A stretch of 64,000 bases of DNA from JAGXRK01 sp963714415 (GTDB lineage: Bacteria > Bacteroidota > Ignavibacteria > Ignavibacteriales > Ignavibacteriaceae). A program made the translations under genes and the position numbers. This document shows positions 27,510 to 35,411 of this stretch, in pieces. The DNA lies in NCBI GenBank assembly GCA_963714415.1, contig CAVQOL010000021.1:1-64000 (forward strand), read 5' to 3'. How positions within the stretch are numbered: position 1 is the first letter of the stretch; each line of letters begins with the position of its first letter. Below the pieces are notes generated by a model. The model was not told the origin of the DNA, did no database searches, and saw only the letters and a program-made list of their open reading frames with translations.

Positions 27510-28040
27510 TTAAGGATAAGTTATTAAGAAATGTTGAAAGGAGAAAGCGCTATTGTCATTCCTACGAGTTACCTCGTAGTCAGGACATGTCCATATTTTA
27601 TCAATACAGCATGGATTCCTGTTCACAGGAATGACAATTAAACCTGATGAAATAAATAATACTGCCTTATAACCATAACAGTGTAATCCAGATTTTCCTT
27701 CATCTTGGATTTTCCGAAATACTATTTTTACTTTTAATCCAATTTTTAATTTGTCGAATTCAACATCGGCTAACTGAGTAGTAATCTTTACTCCGTCCTT
27801 TAACTCTACAATACCAACCGCAAAGGGAGATTGTTGTGAGAATTTATCAGAACCAGTTCTTACAACAGTGTAAGTTATTAATTTACCTTCGCTGCTTAGA
27901 TTAGTTTTTGTAAACTCTTTTGATTTACATTTAGGGCATATTAGACGAGGTGGAAAATATACAGACCCACATCCATTGCATTTGCCTGCCTCCAAACGAT
28001 ATCTCTGTGGAATTTCCCGAAAATATTTTGGACTTATCAT
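27510..28040 (-). CDS. DUF35 OB-fold/Zn-ribbon acyl-CoA-associated protein
   Basis: 176 residues. The N-terminal rubredoxin-like zinc ribbon has two CxxC pairs (CNGCG and CPKCKSK, about residues 21-40). An OB-fold follows (GKLITYTVVRTGSDKF, QSPFAVGIVEL). DUF35 proteins form complexes with thiolases and HMG-CoA synthase in archaea, bridging the two active sites. The start overlaps the thiolase stop (ATGA). Family members are usually about 130-140 residues. Here residues from about 135 onward are encoded by the palindromic element at 27552-27638 and sequence beyond it, so the tail (LIVIPVNRNPC and after) is probably an accidental extension. Confidence 0.8.
   Translation of the reverse strand: MISPKYFREIPQRYRLEAGKCNGCGSVYFPPRLICPKCKSKEFTKTNLSSEGKLITYTVVRTGSDKFSQQSPFAVGIVELKDGVKITTQLADVEFDKLKIGLKVKIVFRKIQDEGKSGLHCYGYKAVLFISSGLIVIPVNRNPCCIDKIWTCPDYEVTRRNDNSAFSFQHFLITYP
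27552..27638. mobile_element. REP/MITE-like palindromic element inside a coding region
   Basis: Perfect 11-bp terminal inverted repeats ATTGTCATTCC and GGAATGACAAT bound an 87-bp element. It contains further hairpins (TACGAGTTACCTCGTA, GGACATGTCC, and GGATTCCTG with CAGGAATG). It shares the TGTCATTCC...GGAATGACA ends with the inner part of the element at 6357-6482. It lies within the 3' end of the DUF35 gene. Confidence 0.7.
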
Positions 28041-29185
28041 AACGCCTCCAGAATATTAATTACACAACTTGCACCGGAGCCGCCCATATTTTGGGCTAAC
28101 CCGATCTTTGCATTTTTTACTTGTCTTTTTCCTGCCTGTCCGGTAAGCTGCTCGTAAACTTCGATAATCTGAGCGATACCTGTTGCACCTACAGGATGTC
28201 CTTTAGATTTTAATCCACCGCTTGTATTGATAGGAATTTTACCGCCTAATGATGTCAATCCTTTTTCAACGGCAGGACCGCCTTTCCCTTTTTCAAAGAA
28301 ACCTAAATCTTCCGATACAACTATTTCTGCAATTGTAAAACAATCGTGAACTTCAGCAAAATTAATATCTTTAGGAGTAATCCCGGCACTCTTATAAGCT
28401 TTTGCTGCAGCAACAGAAACCGCTGATAATGATGTTAGACTTTTCCTGCTGTGTAAAGCTATAGTATCTGATGCTTGTGCTGTTGCTTTAATTCTTATCG
28501 GCGTACCTTTAAACTTTTTAGCAATATCCATAGAACAAAGAATAACTGCCGCTCCACCATCACTGACGGGAGAACAGTCAAGAAGCCTTAATGGATCGGC
28601 TACCAAAGTAGAATTAAGAACCTGATCTAAAGTAATCTCACCACGGAATTGTGCATTTGGATTGTTGGAACCATTTTTATGATTTTTAACTGCAACAGCC
28701 GCAATCTGTTCACGTTTAGTTTTATATTGATGCATGTGTGCATTTGCAATCATAGCGTACAATCCAGGAAATGTAACTCCCTGGTAAACTTCATACTCCT
28801 GATCAGCAGCAGTAGCTAAGGCTTCGGTTACATCAGCACCATCTGTCATTTTTTCAACACCACCAGCAAGAACGATATCACTACTGCCAGAAGCAACTTC
28901 AAAGTATGCAGAACGAAATGCAACTCCACCGGAAGCGCAAGCTGATTCCACTCTTGTCGCAGGAATAGGATTCATTCCTAAGTAATCTGCCATTACAGCT
29001 CCAAGGTGCTCCTGTCCAACAAATAATCCGCTGGACATTGATCCAACATACATCGAATCGATATGATCGACACCTGCATTCTGGATAGCCTTCAAAGCTG
29101 CTTCAACAAAAATATCTCTTAAAGATTTACCCCAGAGTTCACCAAACTTTGTCATTCCCACCCCTATAACTGCTACATCTCTCAT
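28037..29185 (-). CDS. thiolase family protein (acetoacetyl-CoA thiolase-like)
   Basis: 382 residues. The nucleophilic Cys83 is in ESACASGG; HDC in EVHDCFTIAE and GHPVG in KSKGHPVGATG supply the other catalytic residues. It belongs to the SCP-x/archaeal thiolase subgroup rather than the FadA type. In archaea this subgroup makes acetoacetyl-CoA and passes it to HMG-CoA synthase through a DUF35 bridge. The synthase gene precedes it (12-base gap) and DUF35 overlaps its stop, so the same complex is inferred here. Confidence 0.85.
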   Translation of the reverse strand: MRDVAVIGVGMTKFGELWGKSLRDIFVEAALKAIQNAGVDHIDSMYVGSMSSGLFVGQEHLGAVMADYLGMNPIPATRVESACASGGVAFRSAYFEVASGSSDIVLAGGVEKMTDGADVTEALATAADQEYEVYQGVTFPGLYAMIANAHMHQYKTKREQIAAVAVKNHKNGSNNPNAQFRGEITLDQVLNSTLVADPLRLLDCSPVSDGGAAVILCSMDIAKKFKGTPIRIKATAQASDTIALHSRKSLTSLSAVSVAAAKAYKSAGITPKDINFAEVHDCFTIAEIVVSEDLGFFEKGKGGPAVEKGLTSLGGKIPINTSGGLKSKGHPVGATGIAQIIEVYEQLTGQAGKRQVKNAKIGLAQNMGGSGASCVINILEAL

Positions 29186-29197
29186 TATTTTTTCCTC

Positions 29198-30244
29198 CTA
29201 ATCGTTCAGAATAATTTTACCGCGGAATTTTGCATATTCACCGTAATCAAGATAAATCTTTCCTTTGTCAAGCATATCTTTAAGTTTAACAGCTTTATTC
29301 TGCACTTTCAAGATTTTATCTGTTACTTTGAAAATGAATCCGTCGCTTCCAGCACCGGAACCAAAAGATACCATGAAAATTTTATCACCGGGTTTTGCCA
29401 CATCAAGAATGGCAGCAAGACCAGTTGGTGAAGAACCTGAATAAGTATTTCCCATCCATGGTGCAATCCAGCCTACTTCAAGCTGCTTCTTTGTAAATCC
29501 TAATCTCTTACCAGCCATTTGCGGAAATTTTCCATTCGGCATATGAAATACAGCATGCTTAAAATCTTCCGGTTTCATACCTGATTTTTTGAGAAGATTT
29601 TGTGCGGCATTGATAACATGTCTGAAATAAGCTGGTTCACCAGTAAATCTTCCGGCATGTCGTGGATAAAACTGATGTTCACGTCTCCAAAAATCAGGCG
29701 TATCTGATGTGTAAGACGTAGTGAATAATATTTCGGCGACAACATTTTCTTTTCCCATAATAAAAGCAGCACCGCCTGCGGATGCAGAATATTCAAGTGC
29801 ATCTCCGGGCGCACCTTGAGAAGTATCTGCACCGATTCCCATTGCATATTTCATTTCATTCGCTTTTACTAAGCTGTAAGCAATGTACATTGCTTCACTG
29901 CCTGCCTTACAAGCAAACTCAAAACTTGCTACATGCACATTTGGACCAATACCCAGGGCATCAATTAAAGTTGTTCCGCTTGGTTTAACAGCGTAAGGGT
30001 GTGATTCGGATCCGATATAAACGGCACCTATCAATTGTGGATCAATTCCTGCTCTTTTCAGAGCATTCCTGGCAGCCTCAACTGAAATTGTAATTGTATC
30101 TTCATCTAAACCGGGGACTGTTTTTTCGAAAAGCTGCAAACCTCTTTTGATGGCTTCCGGGTCTGAGCCCCATTCCTTAGCAATGCTTTCAACTTTTATG
30201 CGGTAGCGAGGGAGGTAAGAACCATAACCAACTATTCCGATCAT
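29198..30244 (-). CDS. hydroxymethylglutaryl-CoA synthase, archaeal type
   Basis: 348 residues. Motifs are GIVGYGSYLPRYRIK at the N-terminus, GSESHPYAVKP (catalytic Glu80 region), the nucleophile Cys112 in FEFACKAGSEA, and HMPNGKFP. The length and the motif set match the short archaeal HMG-CoA synthase family, not the larger eukaryotic/Firmicute form. The reaction is acetoacetyl-CoA plus acetyl-CoA to HMG-CoA. It heads the run synthase, thiolase, DUF35, AtuA. No mevalonate-pathway enzyme is in the window, so the direction and purpose of the pathway are unclear. A related 3-ketoacyl condensing activity is the alternative. Confidence 0.83.
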   Translation of the reverse strand: MIGIVGYGSYLPRYRIKVESIAKEWGSDPEAIKRGLQLFEKTVPGLDEDTITISVEAARNALKRAGIDPQLIGAVYIGSESHPYAVKPSGTTLIDALGIGPNVHVASFEFACKAGSEAMYIAYSLVKANEMKYAMGIGADTSQGAPGDALEYSASAGGAAFIMGKENVVAEILFTTSYTSDTPDFWRREHQFYPRHAGRFTGEPAYFRHVINAAQNLLKKSGMKPEDFKHAVFHMPNGKFPQMAGKRLGFTKKQLEVGWIAPWMGNTYSGSSPTGLAAILDVAKPGDKIFMVSFGSGAGSDGFIFKVTDKILKVQNKAVKLKDMLDKGKIYLDYGEYAKFRGKIILND

Positions 30245-30399
30245 ATCTTTCTCCGTAAATAGTTTTAAAAAACAATAATTAAAATATATCTAAAGGAAAT
30301 TGGTTTAACTTTTATTTAATATCCAATTATCCTTTAATTAATTTTGTACTAACACTAATCTAATATATTAATTATTAAATTTTCAAAAAACACTGATAA

Positions 30400-31321
30400 T
30401 TATTTCTTAGATGTTTTTATTATTTTATCACAAACGCTGATAAGATCACTTTGCTGATGGATTGGATACCAGGTTATTCTTTTATCTTTATTAAACCATG
30501 TCATTTGTCGTTTGGCGTATCGTCGTGTATTTCTTTTTATCAACTCAGCAGCACGATCCAAAGATATTTTATTTTCTAAATATTGAATTATTTCTTTATA
30601 CCCAACTGTATTAAGTGCATTTATTTCTTTTGAGAATCCAAGTTCTAAAATTGATTTTACTTCGTCAATTAATCCTGCATCTATCATATCATCAACTCTT
30701 TTTTCAATTCGTTGATAAAGTTCCGCACGATTCCATTCTAATCCGAACTGATAATACTTATGATCAGTATTTTTTTTCTGTTCCCGAAAGTGCTGCCAGA
30801 TTGGTTTACCGGAAATGTAAAAAACTTCCAAAGCCCGCATAACTCTTTTCCAGTTTTGAGGAAGCATATTGGCTGCACTTATTTTATCAACTTTTTTTAG
30901 TTCATTGTACAGAAATTCATTACCAAACTTTTTTCTTTTCTCTGATAAATCCTTTCTGATTTCTTCATCGGAATCAACAGAATTTATTATTCCATCAATG
31001 AGAGATTTTATGTACAATCCAGTCCCTCCAACTACAACTGGAATCTTATTCTCTTCAGTTAGTCTGATTATAATTTTTTCGGATTCCTCAACAAACATTC
31101 CTGCATTGAATAAAACATTGGGTTCTAAATAATCAATCAGATGATGTTTTACTGTTTCCAGTTCTTTTACGGAAGGTTTTGCAGTACCAATATTTAGATG
31201 TTTGTAAACTTGTCTGCTGTCTGCAGATATAACTTCACTATTTAATTTTTTAGCTATATCAATAGCTAGATCCTGTTTTTCCGGAGCAAGTCGGACCTAC
31301 AATTACAATTACTTTTCCCAA
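30400..31321 (-). CDS. miaA: tRNA dimethylallyltransferase, one frameshift
   Basis: MiaA adds dimethylallyl to A37 of tRNAs reading UNN codons. The P-loop GPTCSGKT comes soon after a TTG start at 31321, which overlaps the end of pcm. The substrate segments ISADSRQVYKHLNIGTAKP and the C-terminal KRQMTWFNKD are present. One extra base near 31270 separates the first ~16 codons from the rest; removing it gives KTDLAIDIAKK. From there the frame is open to 30400. Only the N-terminal break damages it. Co-transcription with pcm is likely. Confidence 0.85.
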
Positions 31322-31944
31322 CCTTCTCTTCCTATTAAAGGTACAAATGAAAATTCGGGGATAATATTTGTAGAAAAATTATTTTCGGATTCCTTAGTTA
31401 TAACGTAAAGTTTTTGAGAAGCCCTGCTGCCAACAGGAATAACTAATCTTCCACCAATGGCAAGCTGTTCCTTTAATTTTTCAGGAACGGAAGGTGAACC
31501 GGCAGTTACTACTATTCCATCAAACGGCGCGTACTTTGCCCATCCAAGTGTACCATCACCATACTTTGCTTTGACTCTTATCCTAAGCTTATCAAAAAGT
31601 TTCAGCGTCTGATGATAAAGATCTTGATTCCTTTCTATTGTGTAAACATCAGCTCCCATTTTATATAGAATAGCTGCTTGATAACCAGAGCCTGTCCCGA
31701 TTTCAAGAATTTTTGAATCTTTTTTTACTTTTAATTCCTGAGTCATATATGCAACAGTATAGGGCTGAGAAATCGTTTGTTCATATCCGATAGGCAAAGC
31801 AATATCTCGGTACGCATTAAGTCTCATCAATGCAGGAACAAATTTTTCTCTTTCAACTTCACCAATTGCTTTGAGCACAAAAATATCGTGAATTCCTTTT
31901 TTGGATAATAAATCTACTAATGCTTCTCTTTCAGTTCTTGACAT
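31309..31944 (-). CDS. pcm: protein-L-isoaspartate O-methyltransferase
   Basis: 211 residues. It transfers methyl from S-adenosylmethionine to isoaspartyl residues for repair of aged proteins. The family motifs are QTISQPYTVAYMT, the SAM-binding ILEIGTGSGYQAAIL, YGDGTLGW, and APFDGIVVTAG. Length is typical. It overlaps the TTG start of miaA by 13 bases. The 31945-32028 gap upstream is a divergent promoter region shared with the UPF0316 gene. Confidence 0.93.
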   Translation of the reverse strand: MSRTEREALVDLLSKKGIHDIFVLKAIGEVEREKFVPALMRLNAYRDIALPIGYEQTISQPYTVAYMTQELKVKKDSKILEIGTGSGYQAAILYKMGADVYTIERNQDLYHQTLKLFDKLRIRVKAKYGDGTLGWAKYAPFDGIVVTAGSPSVPEKLKEQLAIGGRLVIPVGSRASQKLYVITKESENNFSTNIIPEFSFVPLIGREGWEK

Positions 31945-32028
31945 ATAATTTATATTTTTGAATGTGTGAAAGATAATTATATTCTAAATATATATTTTAG
32001 ACTAGACAATTAATTAAAAAAGGAAAAT

Positions 32029-32547
32029 ATGTTCGAAACAATTTATGGTGCATTCATTATTATGGGAATGAGAATGGCCGACGTAACGCTCGGTACATTA
32101 CGCACCATCCTCGTTGTTCAGGGAAGAAAATACTATGCAGCACTTGCAGGTTTCATAGAAGTACTCATCTGGGTTTTTGTCATACGCTTTGTTGTTCAGA
32201 ATCTTGATCATATACCAAATTTGATTGGTTATGCTGCCGGATTTGCAATCGGAAATATCCTGGGTATAACAATTGAACAAAAAATAGGATTAGGTTTCGT
32301 ACAGCTAAATATTATATCTAGACACTTGACAGATCAGATTGCTGATAGGCTAAGGCTATTAAAATATGGATTAACCATTCTTCCCGGTGAAGGAGGTTCA
32401 GGCGGAGTTTCAATTATCGTAACTATAATACCAAGAAAATTTCAAAAAAATGTTATTAAAATAATTGAAGAAATAGACAAAAAAGCTTTTATTACTATTC
32501 AGCATTCATTACCCTATCGGGGATTTAGACACGGAAGCAGGAAATAA
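32029..32547 (+). CDS. UPF0316/DUF2179-type membrane protein
   Basis: 172 residues. Three N-terminal TM segments (about residues 4-22, 37-56, 62-80) have the family text RMADVTLGTLRTI and YAAGFAIGNILGI. A C-terminal cytosolic alpha/beta DUF2179-like domain follows (GEGGSGGVSIIVTIIPRK). The function of the family is unknown. It is a single gene, divergent from pcm and upstream of the tRNA-Gly/Cys pair. Confidence 0.8.
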   Translation: MFETIYGAFIIMGMRMADVTLGTLRTILVVQGRKYYAALAGFIEVLIWVFVIRFVVQNLDHIPNLIGYAAGFAIGNILGITIEQKIGLGFVQLNIISRHLTDQIADRLRLLKYGLTILPGEGGSGGVSIIVTIIPRKFQKNVIKIIEEIDKKAFITIQHSLPYRGFRHGSRK

Positions 32548-32763
32548 ATATTTAATTCAAGAATTCTTTTTAATTAATCCATTGCAGATTTTATTTCTTT
32601 TAATAGAAATATTTAGTTTTTTAACAATTTTTTAAATAAAATAAGTTCATCGTTAACATTTTAGAGATAAATTGTTTTGTTGCATGATTCAGTTAGCCAC
32701 ATTATATTTGAATCCGTTTTTGATGAGTTTTTAAGTAATTTGAGATTTAATACACTCTCTGTT
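32548..32763. other. AT-rich intergenic stretch, nothing recognised
   Basis: No coding sequence, RNA gene or clear promoter is visible between the UPF0316 gene and the partial tRNA-Gly copy; the composition is very AT-rich. Confidence 0.5.
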
Positions 32764-32820
32764 ATTGCAGGTTGGTAGAGCGTCCCGATAAAATCGGGAC
32801 CAAGGTTGATGTCGTGGGTT
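32764..32820 (+). pseudogene. partial tRNA-Gly copy interrupted by a palindrome
   Basis: GTTGGTAGAGCG (32771-32782) and CAAGGTTGATGTCGTGGGTT (32801-32820, one mismatch) match tRNA-Gly at 32867-32939. Between them TCCCGATAAAATCGGGA (32783-32799) replaces the 5' half of the anticodon arm. The acceptor and T-arm 3' parts are absent. The 5' junction is ATTGCAGG, the same octamer that borders the partial tRNA-Cys copy at 33341. Confidence 0.78.
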
Positions 32821-32866
32821 ACTAAAATTAGATATTAAGTTCTTTATAAATTTGAATCTTTATTAT

Positions 32867-32939
<73 letters not shown>

Positions 32940-32980
32940 CACTTGATCCATTCTGATTCATCGGGGTGGATTTATTTTTT

Positions 32981-33054
32981 GGCGCTGTACCCAAGTGGCT
33001 TAAGGGGAAGGTCTGCAAAACCTTTATTCGTCGGTTCGAATCCGACCGGCGCCT
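32981..33054 (+). tRNA. tRNA-Cys(GCA)
   Basis: Cloverleaf: acceptor GGCGCTG with CGGCGCC (one U-G pair), anticodon loop CTGCAAA with anticodon GCA, T-arm GTCGGTTCGAATCCGAC, discriminator T. It is followed at once by a terminator hairpin. Confidence 0.93.
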
Positions 33055-33060
33055 CTGGAA

Positions 33061-33084
33061 GCCTCGTAATTGAGGCTTTTTTTA
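33061..33084 (+). terminator. terminator of the tRNA-Gly/Cys unit
   Basis: AGCCTCGTAATTGAGGCTTTTTTTA: a 7-bp stem with a long T-run right after tRNA-Cys. Confidence 0.85.
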
Positions 33085-33087
33085 TTT

Positions 33088-33294
33088 ATGAGTTTCTTTG
33101 TTTACATACTTTTAAGTAAAAAAGATAACAAACGTTACATTGGAATGACTTCCAACCTTGAAAGAAGAATTTCTGAACATAATAATGGGCTTGTAAAATC
33201 CACCAAAAACAGAAGACCATTTGAACTGATTCACTTTGAAGAATTCGATCGCAAATCTGACGCACTTAAAAAGAGAAAAGCAATTAAAAAATAA
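33088..33294 (+). CDS. small GIY-YIG nuclease-domain protein, C-terminally short
   Basis: 69 residues starting at ATG 33088, only a few bases after the tRNA-Cys terminator and without a visible ribosome site. FVYILLSKKDNKRYIGMT is the GIY-YIG motif region (YIL, YIG), followed by LERRISEHNNG and STKNRRPFELIHFE. This matches the small UPF0213-type family, normally about 80-90 residues. The end (RKAIKK then TAA) falls in a poly-A tract, and the next frame continues with IRKEKYFFNQS, so a frameshift may have shortened it. It sits between tRNA-Cys and the partial tRNA-Cys copy. The cellular role of these small proteins is not established. Confidence 0.7.
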   Translation: MSFFVYILLSKKDNKRYIGMTSNLERRISEHNNGLVKSTKNRRPFELIHFEEFDRKSDALKKRKAIKK

Positions 33295-33340
33295 GAAAGG
33301 AAAAATATTTCTTTAATCAGTCTACTTTATTCCATTCAAT

Positions 33341-33411
33341 ATTGCAGGCTTAAGGGGAAGGTCTGCAACCCCGATGTACATCGGGGCGAATCCGACCGGC
33401 GCCTCTGGAAG
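33341..33411 (+). pseudogene. partial tRNA-Cys copy interrupted by a palindrome
   Basis: GGCTTAAGGGGAAGGTCTGC with AA following (33347-33368) and CGAATCCGACCGGCGCCTCT with GGAAG following (33387-33411) are identical to tRNA-Cys at 32981-33054 plus its first flanking bases. The 18 bases between them in the real tRNA are replaced by 18 bases of palindrome, CCCCGATGTACATCGGGG (33369-33386). The acceptor 5' strand is missing; the 5' junction is ATTGCAGG, as in the Gly copy. The rest of 33412-33598 is AT-rich with no recognised feature. Confidence 0.8.
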
Positions 33412-33598
33412 AGATTGTCTTAAAAGTAAGTTTTACCTGTTTATCCTTCCCACGAAAAAGAATCTATTCCTTCGCTTACTTTGAAATTTGAAAATGGAAA
33501 TTTTTTATTAATTCAACTTTTCAGAAGATTTTACAATAAAACAAAATCTTTCAAATTTTTATTAAATTATCATATACAATTATTTACTAATTAATTTT

Positions 33599-34237
33599 AT
33601 GCATTATCTAATAAGTTCATTAATAGGTTATATTTTAGGATCAATTCCTACTGCTTACATTCTGCTTAAGAAAAAGAGAGGTATAGACATAACAAAAACA
33701 GGCTCTGGTAATGTTGGGGCTATGAATTCTTATGAGGTAACCAACTCAAAGTTTCTGGGATTATTTATTTTTTTAGTTGATTTTATTAAAGGGTCCTTAA
33801 GTGTTTTTCTTGTGTCTATTATCTATCCCGATAATTTTGTTTTACCAGCCCTATCTTTGGTATTTGCAATATTAAGTCATTGTTTCAATCCCTGGATTGA
33901 ATTTAAAGGTGGACGAGGTCTGGCTACGGCAGCAGGAGGAAGTGTAATTATCTTTCCTATCGTTATCGCAAGCTGGATTATCTTATGGGTGATTTTTTAT
34001 CTATTTAAAAAAGATATACTAATTGCTAATATTGCCGCAATAGTATTGTTTCTTTTCTTGATATTTAATACTAGCGAAATCGCAATTAAATATGTTAATC
34101 CTAAACCGATTTCAGAAAATGAATTGGTTCTGTTTGTAGTGAGCGGATTGCTAATAATTTTTATAAAACATTTAGATCCATTAAAAGAAATTATTCAAAA
34201 ATTTAAAACACCGGGTGTTAAAAATGATAAGTCGTAA
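33599..34237 (+). CDS. plsY: glycerol-3-phosphate acyltransferase
   Basis: 212 residues, five predicted TM segments. Family motifs are GYILGSIPTAYI, ITKTGSGNVGAMN, VDFIKGSL, FKGGRGLATAAG. PlsY transfers the acyl group of acyl-phosphate to glycerol-3-phosphate, the first membrane step of phospholipid synthesis. The 3' end overlaps htrA by 14 bases, so the two genes form a coupled unit. Confidence 0.93.
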   Translation: MHYLISSLIGYILGSIPTAYILLKKKRGIDITKTGSGNVGAMNSYEVTNSKFLGLFIFLVDFIKGSLSVFLVSIIYPDNFVLPALSLVFAILSHCFNPWIEFKGGRGLATAAGGSVIIFPIVIASWIILWVIFYLFKKDILIANIAAIVLFLFLIFNTSEIAIKYVNPKPISENELVLFVVSGLLIIFIKHLDPLKEIIQKFKTPGVKNDKS

Positions 34238-35411
34238 GTTTTATTTTTTAACTGTCGCAGCTTTTTCAATTATTATGATTGCTGGATTTTACTTTATTAA
34301 TAATTCAAGTAAGCCGTTAATTCCTCAGGAGCGCAGTACAAAAGAACAAATTTTACTTGCCGCTTATCAAAATAAATTAAATGATGATATTTCTAATTCA
34401 CGCAGAAATATTATAACCAAAACTGTTGAACTTGTCAGCCCTTCTGTTGTCGGAATAAATGTTATAGAGCTAAGACAAGTCAGAGATCCATTCAGCTACT
34501 TTTTTGATGATCCCTTTTTCAGACAATTTTTTGGAGATCGTAGAACAAATAATCAAAGGGTTCAGGGTTTGGGTTCGGGATTTTTAATTTCACCAGACGG
34601 GTACATAATCACAAATGATCACGTTGCAGGAAATGCAACTGAAATCACTGTTACCTTAACAAATGGTTCACATCATCAGGCTAAAATCGTTGGAACCGAT
34701 CCTATCTCAGATATTTGTCTTATTAAAATTGAAGGTTCAAACTTTCCTTATATTGATCTCGGGAATTCTGATGATATAATTATTGGTGAATGGGTTATTG
34801 CTTTGGGTAATCCATTCGGACTATTTGATTTGAATGATAAACCAACTGTCACTGTGGGAGTTGTAAGTGCTCTTGGAATGAATCTGGAACCAATTGATGA
34901 TCGTTATTACTTAAATATGATTCAGACTGATGCTGCTATTAACGGTGGTAACAGCGGTGGACCTCTTGTTAATAGTATTGGTGAAGTAATTGGAATGAAT
35001 ACTTTAATTTTTACTGCTGGTGGAGCAAGAGGAAATATCGGACTTGGATTTGCTATTCCTATTAATAAAGTAAGAAAAATAGTTACCGAACTGAAAGAAA
35101 AGAATTCAATAGACAGGAATTTTCAAATTGGAATTAGGATCCAAACTATAGATGAAGGAATTGCTAGTTACTATAATTTATCAAGTTCAAGAGGAGTAAT
35201 TGTTACACAAGTCACTCCTAACTCCCCTGCCGATAAATCAGATATTCGCGTTGGTGATATTATTTTGGAAGTTGAAGGATTTAAAATTAACAACGAGAAT
35301 ACTATTTATGGAGTCTTTCAGGAGTTTCGTGCTAATCAAACAATCTCCATAAAAATTGTAAGAGAAAATAAAGAGTTAAATAAAAGAATGAAACTGGAGA
35401 AAAATAAATGA
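34224..35411 (+). CDS. htrA: HtrA/DegP-type serine protease
   Basis: 395 residues from the ATG at 34224 (a GTG at 34215 is also in frame). An N-terminal TM or signal anchor (about residues 5-25) leads to a trypsin-like domain with the triad H133 (ITNDHVAG), D163 (ISDICLIK) and S244 (NGGNSGGPLV). One PDZ domain follows (about 300-390, SSRGVIVTQVTPNSPADKS). It should act in the periplasm on misfolded proteins; one PDZ domain suggests DegS/DegQ-like architecture. It overlaps plsY and purB by a few bases on either side. Confidence 0.92.
   Translation: MISRKFYFLTVAAFSIIMIAGFYFINNSSKPLIPQERSTKEQILLAAYQNKLNDDISNSRRNIITKTVELVSPSVVGINVIELRQVRDPFSYFFDDPFFRQFFGDRRTNNQRVQGLGSGFLISPDGYIITNDHVAGNATEITVTLTNGSHHQAKIVGTDPISDICLIKIEGSNFPYIDLGNSDDIIIGEWVIALGNPFGLFDLNDKPTVTVGVVSALGMNLEPIDDRYYLNMIQTDAAINGGNSGGPLVNSIGEVIGMNTLIFTAGGARGNIGLGFAIPINKVRKIVTELKEKNSIDRNFQIGIRIQTIDEGIASYYNLSSSRGVIVTQVTPNSPADKSDIRVGDIILEVEGFKINNENTIYGVFQEFRANQTISIKIVRENKELNKRMKLEKNK

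Noticed and set aside
32981..33411. Integrative island with att sites at tRNA-Cys
   Set aside because: There is no integrase and only about 350 bases between the copies, and the duplication also includes sequence 5' of the usual att region. It fits a damaged tRNA duplication better.
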